A stretch of DNA of 64,000 nucleotides. Origin: Planosporangium spinosum. Its GTDB lineage: Bacteria > Actinomycetota > Actinomycetes > Mycobacteriales > Micromonosporaceae. This document shows positions 47,765 through 56,611 of this stretch, one piece after another (the stretch's first letter is position 1; each line of letters starts with the position of its first letter). Under the pieces are notes generated by a model. It saw nothing but the letters and a program-made list of their open reading frames with translations, did not search any database and had not been told where the DNA came from. The position numbers were made by a program, and so were the translations under genes. The stretch is from NCBI RefSeq assembly GCF_049999945.1, contig NZ_JBLYUB010000006.1, forward strand, positions 1 through 64,000, in the 5' to 3' direction.

Positions 47765-49957
47765 CTACTCGGACTTGATCGAGCGCAGCAGGACGGTCGC
47801 CACATCGACGACCTCGACGTCGGTGCTCGCCTCGCCGACCGACTTCTTGGCGGTCACCCCGTCGCCGAGCATGGTCAGGCAGAACGGGCAGCCGACCGCC
47901 ACGGTCTGCGCACCGGTGGCGACGGCTTCCTCGACGCGCTCGATATTGATGCGCTTACCGATGCGCTCCTCCATCCACATGCGGGCGCCACCGGCGCCGC
48001 AGCAGAACGAGCGCTCAGCGAACCGCTCCATCTCGGTGACGCCCTTCGGAGCGGTACCGGCACCGTTGCCGCCCGCACCGATCGCCGCCTCCAGCACCTC
48101 GCGCGGCGGCTCGAACACGCGGTTGTGACGGCCGAGGTAGCACGGGTCGTGGTAGGTGACGCCGCCGTCCACCGGCTGCACCGGGGTCAGCTTGCCGGTC
48201 TCGACCAGGTGGGCCAGCAGCTGGGTGTGGTGCACGACCTCGAACTTCCCGCCGAGCTGGCCATACTCGTTGGCCAAGGTGTTGAAGCAGTGCGGGCAGG
48301 TGGCGACGATCTTCTTGACGCCGGCCTCGTTCATCGTCTCGACGTTCTGCTGGGCGAGCATCTGGAAGACGAACTCGTTACCGATGCGGCGCGCCGGGTC
48401 ACCCGTACACGTCTCGCCCTCGCCGAGGATCGCGAAGTTCACGCCCGCCTCGTGCAGCAGCGTGGCGACGGCTCGGGTGGTCTTCTTCGCCCGGTCCTCG
48501 AATGCGCCGGCGCAGCCGACCCAGAACAGGTACTCGAAGTCCTCGACCTCGCCGACCTTGGGAACCTCGAAGCCGAGGCCCTTGGTCCAGTCACTGCGGG
48601 TGTTGGGCGCGGCGCCCCACGGGTTGCCCTTGTTCTCCAGGTTGCGCAGCATCACGCCGGCCTCGCTGGGGAAGTTGGACTCGATCATCACCTGGTAGCG
48701 GCGCATGTCGACGATGTGGTCGACGTGCTCGATGTCGACCGGGCACTGCTCGACGCAGGCGCCGCAGGTGGTGCACGACCACAGCACGTCGGGGTCGATG
48801 ATGCCGCCCTCGGCCTCGGTGCCGATCAACGGGCGCTCGGCCTCGGCGAGCGCGAGCACGTTGACCTTGGCCAACTGCTCCTGGGTGGCCTTCTCCTCGC
48901 CGGTCAGGTCCTTGCCGCCGCCAGCGAGCAGGTAAGGCGCCTTGGCGTACGCGTGGTCGCGCAGGCTCAGGACGAGCAGCTTCGGCGACAGCGGCTTGCC
49001 GGTGTTCCACGCGGGGCACTGCGACTGGCAGCGGCCGCACTCGGTGCAGGTGGTGAAGTCGAGCAGGCCCTTCCAGGTGAACTGCTCTACCTGGGCCACG
49101 CCGAACTGGTCGGACTCCGGGTCGGCCTCTTCGAAGTCGAGTGGCTTGCCCTCGCTCATCATCGGCCGCAAGGCACCGAGCGCGGGCTTCTCACTGGCGG
49201 TGCGCTTGAAGAAGATGTTGAAGAAGGCGGAGAACCGGTGCCAGGCCACGCCCATGGTGATGTTGAGCGAGATCGTGATCAGCCACGCCATGCTGATGCA
49301 GATCTTGACCAGAGCGACGATGGTCGCGGCGGTGTGCGCGCCCGATTCGGACATCCCGCTGAACGCGGCGCCGATGGCGTGCGAGACCGGGGCGACCCAG
49401 GTCGGGTAGGGCAGGTCGCCGGCCGCCGCCTTGAAGCCACGGATCAGGAAGCCGCAGACCAGCACGCCGACGATCGTGTACTCGACGTAGTAGGCCTGCC
49501 ACATGGTCGATCCGGTGAAGCGGGACCGGCCCCCTGTGCGGGTCGGCAGGTTACGCAGCCGGATCGCCATCAGCACCAGGATGCCGATGAAGCCGAGCAC
49601 GCCGATCCACTCGGTGACGAAGCCGTAGACCGACCAGCCGCCGATGATCGGCAGGTCGAGCTTGGGGTCGACGACCTCGAAGTAGGCGCCCAGGACCAGC
49701 GTCGACAGGATGATGAAGCTGACCATGACGAACCAGTGCGAGACACCGACCACGGTCCACTTCAGCATGCGGGTGTGGCCGACGATCTCCTTGAGCATCG
49801 TCGCCGTGCGCTGACCTTTGCGGTCGAAGCGCTCCGGGTCGGGCTGACCGACCCTGATCACGCGGACCATCTGGCCGACCGTGCGGACCGCGAGGACGAC
49901 CGCAGCGATCGTCACCACCGCCGCGATGATCGTCGAGACGATCTGTACGGGTCCCAT
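47765..49957 (-). CDS. etfD: EtfD-like membrane Fe-S oxidoreductase (ETF dehydrogenase)
   Basis: A 730-residue protein with six or so N-terminal membrane helices (~1-260; WTVVGVSHWFVMVSFIILST, and ISMAWLITISLNITMGVAWHRF) resembling nitrate-reductase gamma/heme b subunits. Two 4Fe-4S motifs follow (CTECGRCQSQCPAW and CTTCGACVEQCPVD), then two CCG domains (VGCAGAFEDRAKKT...CPHCFNTL, and DPCYLGRHN...RSFCCGAGGARMW). This is the layout of Mycobacterium tuberculosis EtfD (Rv0338c), needed to pass electrons from ETF to menaquinone during fatty-acid oxidation. A GTTAC-N6-GTAAC site 51 bp upstream, shared with the acyl-CoA dehydrogenase, supports that role. Confidence 0.92.
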   Translation of the reverse strand: MGPVQIVSTIIAAVVTIAAVVLAVRTVGQMVRVIRVGQPDPERFDRKGQRTATMLKEIVGHTRMLKWTVVGVSHWFVMVSFIILSTLVLGAYFEVVDPKLDLPIIGGWSVYGFVTEWIGVLGFIGILVLMAIRLRNLPTRTGGRSRFTGSTMWQAYYVEYTIVGVLVCGFLIRGFKAAAGDLPYPTWVAPVSHAIGAAFSGMSESGAHTAATIVALVKICISMAWLITISLNITMGVAWHRFSAFFNIFFKRTASEKPALGALRPMMSEGKPLDFEEADPESDQFGVAQVEQFTWKGLLDFTTCTECGRCQSQCPAWNTGKPLSPKLLVLSLRDHAYAKAPYLLAGGGKDLTGEEKATQEQLAKVNVLALAEAERPLIGTEAEGGIIDPDVLWSCTTCGACVEQCPVDIEHVDHIVDMRRYQVMIESNFPSEAGVMLRNLENKGNPWGAAPNTRSDWTKGLGFEVPKVGEVEDFEYLFWVGCAGAFEDRAKKTTRAVATLLHEAGVNFAILGEGETCTGDPARRIGNEFVFQMLAQQNVETMNEAGVKKIVATCPHCFNTLANEYGQLGGKFEVVHHTQLLAHLVETGKLTPVQPVDGGVTYHDPCYLGRHNRVFEPPREVLEAAIGAGGNGAGTAPKGVTEMERFAERSFCCGAGGARMWMEERIGKRINIERVEEAVATGAQTVAVGCPFCLTMLGDGVTAKKSVGEASTDVEVVDVATVLLRSIKSE

Positions 49958-50007
49958 CCGGGGGTCCTCCTGAGAACGTGGCCTTGACGTCGGAGCCTAG
50001 CCCGTCA

Positions 50008-50023
50008 GTTACCACCAAGTAAC
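50008..50023. promoter_or_regulatory. GTTAC-N6-GTAAC inverted repeat upstream of etfD
   Basis: GTTAC-CACCAA-GTAAC matches the arms of the site at 35303 exactly. It lies 51-66 bp upstream of the etfD start, close to where a promoter would be. Confidence 0.65.
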
Positions 50024-50053
50024 ATGACAGGCGCCACAGACGTCATACAAACT

Positions 50054-50093
50054 AGACCACCCAGTATGCCTTGACGTGGCATTTGGGTGGTCT
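50054..50093. repeat. 40-bp imperfect palindrome upstream of etfD
   Basis: AGACCACCCAGTATGCC and GGCATTTGGGTGGTCT pair around a TTGACGT loop, with one bulge. It is ~100-135 bp upstream of etfD and ~60 bp past the crgA terminator. It may be a second regulator site or a structured leader. Confidence 0.65.
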
Positions 50094-50153
50094 GCCCTTT
50101 TCTTCAATCCACATAGTGTGGACGAGGCTGTGGAGAACTACACCGGTGTAAGA

Positions 50154-50182
50154 CCGTCCGGCAGCCTGAGGCTGCCGGACGG
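50154..50182 (-). terminator. Terminator of crgA
   Basis: CCGTCCGGCAGCC, a 3-base loop and its exact complement form a 13-bp stem ~50 bp beyond the crgA stop. Confidence 0.85.
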
Positions 50183-50232
50183 CATCATGTCAACGGGGGG
50201 CGTGACCCCGACGGCCGGCGCCGCTCCGCCGG

Positions 50233-50514
50233 TCAGCGCCACTTCGACAGCAGGATCAGCGCACCGATCATCGCACCGAAGCCGATGGCGAAGTTCCAGT
50301 AGCCGATGTTGGCCAGGAACAGCAGCGCCGGGGTGTCGACGAACCCCTGCGTCAGGTAGAACACGACCATCCACGCGATGCCCAGCACGAGCAGCGCCAC
50401 CGCGGTGGCCGGCACCCACACCGGACTCGGCCGCTTCGTCGCAGCCGTTGGCTGCGGCCGCAGCTCGACCGGCGGCGTGTAGACCTTCTTCTTACGTACT
50501 TGGGACTTCGGCAC
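50233..50514 (-). CDS. crgA: Cell division protein CrgA
   Basis: A 93-residue protein with a basic N-terminus (PKSQVRKKKVYTPP), two transmembrane helices (WVPATAVALLVLGIAWMVVFY and NFAIGFGAMIGALILLS) and the short conserved segment between them. This is the CrgA layout; CrgA binds FtsZ, FtsQ, FtsI and PknA-linked partners and delays septation in streptomycetes. GTG 50514 has AGGAGA 6 bp upstream. Its position beside the trpG-pknB cluster is conserved in actinobacteria. Confidence 0.96.
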   Translation of the reverse strand: MPKSQVRKKKVYTPPVELRPQPTAATKRPSPVWVPATAVALLVLGIAWMVVFYLTQGFVDTPALLFLANIGYWNFAIGFGAMIGALILLSKWR

Positions 50515-50645
50515 GGCGCTCTCCTGAGAACGATCGTCTCGGAAACAGTACGTCAGACGACCATGGCGAGGCGAGTCTCGCGAGCCTGAATAATGTTCCC
50601 CGGTTAGCGTAGTCAAGTCAGCACGCCAGTGGGGGAAGGGGGCAC

Positions 50646-51557
50646 GTGAGCACGGACAGCGAGTACACCGGGCGCGACCGCCACCCATCGGTCACCCCGG
50701 CAGGCGTCAGCCGTGACGGCGTCGGCCGTGACCAGGAGTCCCTCGATCAGACCGGCACCGCGCAGGGAACGCCCTCGTGGGGTCGGGTGCTCCGCCGGGC
50801 CACCGATGAGCTGCTCCCCCGTCGCCGCACCGGCCGGCGGTCCGTCTGGTCGCTACTCGTACCCGTGGTCCTGCTGGCCGCCGGACTGCTGCTGACCACC
50901 ACCGCGACCACCGCCAACGGTACCGAGCTACGTAACGACCGGCGTCCGGAGTTGGCGAACCTGATCGGCGAACGCAAACTCGACGTCGCGGCAGCCGAGG
51001 AACGGGCGGCCGCCCTACGGCGCCAGGTCGAGTCCGGGACGGAGGCGCAGGCCGGCTCCGACGCACACGTGGCGGAGCAGCGCGCCCGCGGCCAGGCCCA
51101 GGTGGGGCCGGCCGGCCTCGTGGCCGTACACGGCCCGGGCGTCACGGTACGGCTCAACGACGCGCCCCGCCGGCCGGACGGTACCCGACCGGCCGGCTCA
51201 CCCGACGACCTGGTGGTACACCAACAGGATGTACAAGCGGTGGTGAATGCCTTATGGTCCGGCGGCGGCGAGGCCATGTCGATCATGGGGGTTCGGGTGA
51301 TTTCTACCAGCGCAGTACGCTGTGTCGGCAACACTCTGCTGCTGGACGGCCGGGTGTACTCACCGCCCTTCGTGGTCACGGCCATCGGAGACCCGGCGCA
51401 ACTCCAGCGCGCACTCGACGCATCGAGCGGGGTCCGGGCCTTCCGCAGCGCGGCGATCTCCTTCGGCCTCGGCTACGAGGTGAAGGTGGAGGGAGACGTC
51501 ACCGTGCCGGCGTACGAGGGCTCCATCGCCCTGCGAACCGCTCAACGGTCGTCGTGA
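50646..51557 (+). CDS. DUF881 membrane protein
   Basis: A 303-residue protein. A cytoplasmic tail (1-75), one transmembrane helix (SVWSLLVPVVLLAAGLLLTT), a coiled coil (IGERKLDVAAAEERAAALRRQ), and a DUF881 domain: GLVAVHGPGVTVRLNDAP, DLVVHQQDVQAVVNALWSGGGEAMSIMGVR and ISFGLGYEVKVEGDV. The equivalent gene in M. tuberculosis (Rv0012) lies between crgA and trpG. DUF881 proteins are linked to division and cell-wall clusters; their role is unknown. GTG 50646 follows a GAAGGGGG site. Confidence 0.93.
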   Translation: MSTDSEYTGRDRHPSVTPAGVSRDGVGRDQESLDQTGTAQGTPSWGRVLRRATDELLPRRRTGRRSVWSLLVPVVLLAAGLLLTTTATTANGTELRNDRRPELANLIGERKLDVAAAEERAAALRRQVESGTEAQAGSDAHVAEQRARGQAQVGPAGLVAVHGPGVTVRLNDAPRRPDGTRPAGSPDDLVVHQQDVQAVVNALWSGGGEAMSIMGVRVISTSAVRCVGNTLLLDGRVYSPPFVVTAIGDPAQLQRALDASSGVRAFRSAAISFGLGYEVKVEGDVTVPAYEGSIALRTAQRSS

Positions 51558-51567
51558 GGTCACGCAG

Positions 51568-53775
51568 ATGACCAGTCCTCCCCCCGACCGGGGCCACCGG
51601 CCCCGCCACCGCGCGCCTGACGAAGACACCATCCCGACGGCCGTCCTGCCGGTCGTCCCGGCCGACCCCCCGACGCAGGCCGCACCCCCGCCGCAGGCCG
51701 CACCCCCGCCGCAGGGCGCCACACCCGTAGCCCCGATGCCGGCGATCGGGCTCCCGCCGGTGGGCGGCGAGCGAGCGGCCCGTGTCGAGGCCGACCCGGT
51801 GCCGCCCGCCGAACAGCGACCGGGAACGCCTCCACTGTCCACGCGGGCGGCGGAGGCCGAGTCCTGGTTCGGCCCGGCGGCCAGCCCGCGCGAGCCCGAG
51901 CCACCGCGTGAAACCGCGGAGCGGCCCGGTCCGCTGCCGCGACGGGAACCATCGACGCCGCCCGTCCCGTGGCTTCAGCCCGGGCCGCCCGACCACCGGT
52001 CCACGACACCCGGTCCGTCGCTCGACCTACCGCTGGGGGTCCGCTCCCCGGTTCCTCCGCCACCGTCACCGGCCCCCGAATTCCCGGTACCGACGCCGGG
52101 CGCCGCACATCCCGCCGCGCCGCCGCCGGCGGCGGGCCCGGGGCACCCCGTCGCACCCGCACCGGACCGTGGACGCCCCGCTCACCCCGTCACGCCGCCG
52201 ACCTCAGAGCACGGACGCCCCGCTCACCCCGTCACGTCACCGGGGGCCAGCCGGGCAGCGGGTGCGGAGAACACGCCCGCCGATCCGGCCGAACCGGCCA
52301 TCATCTGGACGATCGACCAGGTCGACGAGGAACCCATCGGGGTCCAGGCACCCGTCCCGCCGGTACCGCTGCGGCACGCGCAACCTCCGGCACCGGACGA
52401 CGGGGCGGGGCCGGCCGGACCCGCTACGGGATCCGCCGACGACCCTGGACCTGCCGGCCGGCAGCCGGCTGCCGAGGTGCCGCCCGGCGGGCCGCAGCAG
52501 GGTGCCGGGCCGGCTCCCGGCGGGCCGCAACCGGTCCGCGAGGCCACTCCGGCTCCCGCGGACCCACCGCTGCTGCCCCGGCGCTCCGGCATTTTCCGGA
52601 GCGCAGCCCCCCAGGCAGGAACCGCCGCAGCGGGCACCGCCGCCGCTCAGGCAGGAACCGGCGGCACCGCGGGCGCCGCAGCGGCAGGCGCCGCCGTGGC
52701 TCAGGCCGGCGCCGCGGGCACGGTTCCGGGCGCGATGGAGCCCGACACCGAGGTGATGCACCCCCCGGCCGCCCCACTGCCGGGGACCGCCGCCGGCGGC
52801 ACGCCGCCGCCACTCCGCGACGCCTCCCCCCACGGCCCGGCCCACCAGGGCGGCGGCGCGGTGGACCCCGACACGACGGCGGTCATCGCGCGGATCCCGT
52901 CCCCTCCCGGGCCGGAGGCCGACGCCACCGCGGTCATTCACAAGATCCCGGTGACGGCCACCGACGACGCGGACACCCCGGACTCCTCCCCGGCCGACGA
53001 CCCTCCACGTGGGGCCAAGGTTGTGCCGCTCCGGCCGGTCCGCACCGAGGAGGGGTACCGCAGCGTGTACTCCGACCTCACCCGGCGCACTCCCGGCACG
53101 GTGATCCGGGGGATCGTGCGCGGCGTGGGTGAACTGTGCATCACGCTCGGCCTGATCCTGCTGCTCTTCGCGGCGTACGAGGTGTGGGGCAAGACCGCGG
53201 CGGTCAACGCGTACCAGCAGGACCTCAACGGTCAGCTCGCCCAGGACTGGGGTGCCTCGGCGTCCGCCACCCCGAGCACCGGCGCCAGCGCGGCGCCGAA
53301 CGTGCTGGCACCCCCGGACGGCAAGGCCATCGCCCGGCTGTACATCCCGCGCCTGGGCAAGGAGTGGATCGTCGTGCAGGGCGTGACCCCGGCCGACATC
53401 CGGTACGCCCCCGGCCACTATCCGACCAGCGCCATGCCGGGTCAGGTCGGCAACTTCTCCGTGGCCGGTCACCGGACCCCAGCGATCTTCTGGGACCTCG
53501 ACCAGATCAAGGAGAACGACGAGATCATCGTCGAGACGAGGGACACCTGGTACGTGTACCGCGCGAGCCAGACCCGCATCGTGGCCCCGACCGCCGTCGA
53601 GGTGGTGGCGCCGGTGCCCGGCCAGCCGGGCACGACGCCGACCCAGGCGATGCTGACGATCACCACCTGCAACCCGAAGTTCAACAACTACCAGCGCCTG
53701 ATCGTGCACGCCGTCCTCGACCCCCGCCAGACCCGCCCGCACGACCAGGGCCGTCCGGCCGCGCTGGGAGGCTGA
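51568..53775 (+). CDS. srtE: Class E sortase with a very long disordered N-terminal region
   Basis: A 735-residue protein. Residues 1-~500 are Pro/Ala/Gly-rich and low-complexity, probably cytoplasmic. A transmembrane helix (ELCITLGLILLLFAAYEVWG) precedes the sortase domain (~570-725) with catalytic His in FSVAGHRTPAIFWDL, Cys in MLTITTCNPKFNNY and Arg in the following YQRLIVHAVL. Class E sortases attach LAXTG proteins to peptidoglycan. Usual class E members are ~240-350 residues, so the N-terminal extension is exceptional. Ten bp after DUF881; the downstream 93-residue gene starts 4 bp after its stop, suggesting one operon. Confidence 0.93.
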   Translation: MTSPPPDRGHRPRHRAPDEDTIPTAVLPVVPADPPTQAAPPPQAAPPPQGATPVAPMPAIGLPPVGGERAARVEADPVPPAEQRPGTPPLSTRAAEAESWFGPAASPREPEPPRETAERPGPLPRREPSTPPVPWLQPGPPDHRSTTPGPSLDLPLGVRSPVPPPPSPAPEFPVPTPGAAHPAAPPPAAGPGHPVAPAPDRGRPAHPVTPPTSEHGRPAHPVTSPGASRAAGAENTPADPAEPAIIWTIDQVDEEPIGVQAPVPPVPLRHAQPPAPDDGAGPAGPATGSADDPGPAGRQPAAEVPPGGPQQGAGPAPGGPQPVREATPAPADPPLLPRRSGIFRSAAPQAGTAAAGTAAAQAGTGGTAGAAAAGAAVAQAGAAGTVPGAMEPDTEVMHPPAAPLPGTAAGGTPPPLRDASPHGPAHQGGGAVDPDTTAVIARIPSPPGPEADATAVIHKIPVTATDDADTPDSSPADDPPRGAKVVPLRPVRTEEGYRSVYSDLTRRTPGTVIRGIVRGVGELCITLGLILLLFAAYEVWGKTAAVNAYQQDLNGQLAQDWGASASATPSTGASAAPNVLAPPDGKAIARLYIPRLGKEWIVVQGVTPADIRYAPGHYPTSAMPGQVGNFSVAGHRTPAIFWDLDQIKENDEIIVETRDTWYVYRASQTRIVAPTAVEVVAPVPGQPGTTPTQAMLTITTCNPKFNNYQRLIVHAVLDPRQTRPHDQGRPAALGG

Positions 53776-53778
53776 CCG

Positions 53779-54060
53779 ATGTACTCCTGGATCTGGCGCC
53801 ACCTGCCGTTCGGCCTCGCCGGCCGGATCATCGGCTCGATCCTGCTCGTCGGCGCGGCCGCCGCGCTGCTGTGGTTCCAGGTGTTCCCCAACGTCGAGCA
53901 GTACATGCCGTTCACGGACGGGCAGATAGCCGGGACCGAGCACGGCGGAGGGCCGGGCGGTGCGGACCTGGTCACGCCCTCCGGGAGCGCCAGCCTGCCG
54001 CCCGACGTCATCCCGTACTCGACCGTCTCCAACGAACCGGCACCGTCAACGACCAGGTGA
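53779..54060 (+). CDS. Small membrane protein between sortase and trpG
   Basis: A 93-residue protein: YSWIWRHLPFGLAGRIIGSILLVGAAAALLWFQVFPNVEQYMPF carries one transmembrane helix and the conserved W-x-x-L-P-G-x-x-x-x-R pattern seen in small actinobacterial proteins at this locus, followed by a Gly/Ser/Pro-rich extracytoplasmic tail. It starts 4 bp after the sortase stop and overlaps the trpG-like start (GTGA). Its fixed position suggests an accessory role in division or envelope assembly. Confidence 0.85.
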   Translation: MYSWIWRHLPFGLAGRIIGSILLVGAAAALLWFQVFPNVEQYMPFTDGQIAGTEHGGGPGGADLVTPSGSASLPPDVIPYSTVSNEPAPSTTR

Positions 54061-54710
54061 GCCCCGTGCGCGTACTCGTCATCGACAACTACGACTCCTT
54101 CGTGTTCAACATCGTGCAGTACCTGGGCCAGTTGGGCGTCGACTGCGTGGTCCACCGCAACAACGAGATCTCGCTCAGCGAGGTCGGTCGCGTGGGAGCC
54201 GACGGCGTCCTGCTGTCGCCCGGCCCGGGTACCCCCGAACGCGCCGGTATCTGCATGCGGGTCATCGACGAGTACGCGGGGAAGCTGCCGATCTTCGGGG
54301 TCTGCCTGGGACACCAGGCGATCGGTGCGGCGTTCGGCGCCACGGTCGACCGGGCCCCGGAACTGCTGCACGGCAAGACGTCGGTCGTGCACCACGCCAG
54401 CGCCGGGGTGCTGGCCGGCCTGCCCGAGCCGTTCACCGCGACGCGGTACCACTCCCTCGCCGTCGTGGAGTCGACGCTGCCGCCGGAGATCGAGGTGACC
54501 GGACGTACCGACTCGGGCATCGTGATGGCGATGCGCCACCGGGATCTGCCGATCGAGGGGGTGCAGTTCCACCCCGAGTCGGTGCTCACCCAGGGCGGCC
54601 ACCTGATGCTCGCCAACTGGCTAGCCGCTTGCGGCTACCCCGACGCGCTGGAGCGGGCGCCGCGGCTGGCCGCCGAGGTCGAGGCGCGCCGGGTCGCCGC
54701 CTTCGCCTGA
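54057..54710 (+). CDS. pabA: Aminodeoxychorismate/anthranilate synthase component II (glutamine amidotransferase)
   Basis: A 217-residue class I glutamine amidotransferase. VLVIDNYDSFVFNIVQYLGQLG, the oxyanion strand LLSPGPGTPERAG, nucleophile Cys in FGVCLGHQAIGAAF, and His-Glu in GVQFHPESVLT form the catalytic set. It supplies ammonia to TrpE or PabB. In mycobacteria the equivalent gene is trpG (Rv0013), and PabA is an equally good name, since the enzyme serves both. GTG 54057 overlaps the upstream stop. Convergent with pknB. Confidence 0.95.
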   Translation: MSPVRVLVIDNYDSFVFNIVQYLGQLGVDCVVHRNNEISLSEVGRVGADGVLLSPGPGTPERAGICMRVIDEYAGKLPIFGVCLGHQAIGAAFGATVDRAPELLHGKTSVVHHASAGVLAGLPEPFTATRYHSLAVVESTLPPEIEVTGRTDSGIVMAMRHRDLPIEGVQFHPESVLTQGGHLMLANWLAACGYPDALERAPRLAAEVEARRVAAFA

Positions 54711-54738
54711 CCGGCGCGCCGGCGCAGTTGCTGCAGCG

Positions 54739-56568
54739 CTACAGGCCGAGGCCGATACCGAGGCCACCGCCGGCACCGCCGGTGCCGCCGGTGCCGCCGG
54801 TGCCGGCGCCGCCGATTCCGCCACCGCCGATGCCGCCGATTCCCCCACCGGGCGTCCGACTCGGCGTCGCGGTCGCGCTCGGCGTGCTGGACGGTGGCGG
54901 TGCGGCCGCCTTGCCGACGAAGATCGTCACCTGGGTCCTGGCGGGGTCGACGGCGCCGCCGCCGTCCGGGTTCTGCGAGATGACCCGGCCCACCTGGGTC
55001 GCGTCCTCGGTGTCCCGGTAGGTCACGGTCACGTTCTTGAACCCGGCCCCGGTGAGCGTGGTCCTGGCCTCGGACTCGGTCCGGCCCTCCACGTCCGGAA
55101 CCGGCTTCAGGTCGCCCTTGGAGACCTTCACCTCGACCTCGGAGTTGCCGTCGACGAGCGTGGTCTCCTTCGGCGTCGACTCGATGACCTGGTCGGCCGG
55201 CTTGTCGCTGCTGACGGCCACGAACCTCGGCCGCAGGTGCGCGTTCTCGAGCGCCTGCTGCGCCTGGGCCTTGGTCAGGCCGACCAGCGGCGGCACCGGC
55301 ACCTGACCCGGGCCGGCGCACACCCGGTACAGCACGACGGTGCCGGGCTCGACCTGGGAGTTGGCGGCCGGGGACTGGCTGTCGACCGTGTTCTGGGCGC
55401 AGTTGAGGTCGCGGAACGGGCTCGGGCTCGGGCTCAGCTTGTTGGCCGCGAGCAGCCTGCTGGCCTCCTCCGAGCTGCGACCCTTGAGGTCCGGTACCGC
55501 TACCAGGTCCGTCTTGTTGGCGACGTAGAGGCCGACCGCGAGCGCGCCGACGGCCAGGACACCGAGAAGGGTGAGCGCGACCGCGACCCAGGTGTTGTTG
55601 CGGCGCGCCGGCGGGGCGACCCGGGCTACCGGACGGGTCGCTGGACCCTGGTGGGTCGCGGGCGGCGCGGAGATCATCGCGGTGCGCTCGTCGTCGCGCA
55701 TCACCGGGGTGGCCAGCACCGGACGGCCGGCGGCGGCGCGGAGCAGGTCGGCGCGCATCTCACCGGCGCTCTGGTACCGGTTGGCCGGGTTCTTCGCCAG
55801 CGCCTTCAGCACGATCGCGTCGATGGCCGGCGTGACGTCCCGGTTGCTCTCGCTCGGCGGGCGCGGATCCTCCCGTACGTGCTGGTAGGCCACGCTCACC
55901 GGGTTGTCGCCGACGAACGGCGGGTGCCCACAGAGCAGCTCGTAGATCACGCAACCGGTCGCGTAGACGTCGCTGCGCGCGTCCACGGACTCACCGCGGG
56001 CCTGCTCCGGCGACAGGTACTGAGCGGTGCCGATCACCGCCGACGTCTGGGTCATCGTACTGGCACCGCTGGCCAGCGCCCGGGCGATCCCGAAGTCCAT
56101 CACCTTGACCTGGCCGGTCTGGGTGAGCATGACGTTGCCCGGCTTGATGTCCCGGTGGATGATCCCGTGCCGGTGGCTGAACTCGAGAGCCGAGCAGATG
56201 TCAGCGACGATCTCCAGTGCCCGGCGGGGCATCAGGCGCCCCTCGGCCGCCAGCACCTCCTTCAGCGTGCGGCCGTTGACGAACTCCATGACGATGTACG
56301 GCAGCTCTTCGCCGCTCGGCCCGTGTTCCTCGCCGGTGTCGTACACGGCGACGATCGCGGGATGGTTGAGGGCTGCGGCGTTCTGCGCCTCGCGACGGAA
56401 GCGCAACTGGAAGATGGCGTCCCGGGCCAGGTCGGAGCGCAGCGTCTTGATCGCGACGTCACGGCCGAGCCGGAGGTCCCGGCCGCGGTGCACCTCGGCC
56501 ATGCCTCCGTAGCCGAGGAGCTCGCCGACCTGGTACCTCCCCCCGAGGGTGCGGGCCTGCGCGGTCAT
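54739..56568 (-). CDS. pknB: PASTA-domain Ser/Thr protein kinase PknB
   Basis: A 609-residue receptor kinase. The kinase domain (~11-270) has the Gly loop GELLGYGGMAEV, VAIKTL with the catalytic Lys, IIHRDIKPGNVM, VMDFGIARA and the activation-loop TSAVIGTAQYLSPEQ. One transmembrane helix (~330-350) is followed by three PASTA domains (VPDLKGRSSEEASRLLAANK, VPPLVGLTKAQAQQALENAH, VPDVEGRTESEARTTLTGAG) that sense muropeptides or lipid II. A Gly-rich tail of ~35 residues ends the protein. M. tuberculosis PknB has four PASTA repeats, so this one has one fewer. Starts 43 bp after pknA's stop in the same operon. Confidence 0.96.
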   Translation of the reverse strand: MTAQARTLGGRYQVGELLGYGGMAEVHRGRDLRLGRDVAIKTLRSDLARDAIFQLRFRREAQNAAALNHPAIVAVYDTGEEHGPSGEELPYIVMEFVNGRTLKEVLAAEGRLMPRRALEIVADICSALEFSHRHGIIHRDIKPGNVMLTQTGQVKVMDFGIARALASGASTMTQTSAVIGTAQYLSPEQARGESVDARSDVYATGCVIYELLCGHPPFVGDNPVSVAYQHVREDPRPPSESNRDVTPAIDAIVLKALAKNPANRYQSAGEMRADLLRAAAGRPVLATPVMRDDERTAMISAPPATHQGPATRPVARVAPPARRNNTWVAVALTLLGVLAVGALAVGLYVANKTDLVAVPDLKGRSSEEASRLLAANKLSPSPSPFRDLNCAQNTVDSQSPAANSQVEPGTVVLYRVCAGPGQVPVPPLVGLTKAQAQQALENAHLRPRFVAVSSDKPADQVIESTPKETTLVDGNSEVEVKVSKGDLKPVPDVEGRTESEARTTLTGAGFKNVTVTYRDTEDATQVGRVISQNPDGGGAVDPARTQVTIFVGKAAAPPPSSTPSATATPSRTPGGGIGGIGGGGIGGAGTGGTGGTGGAGGGLGIGLGL

Positions 56569-56611
56569 CTCGTCTGTCGTCCTTCGTCTGGTCGGTTCAT
56601 CGTCAGCGACC

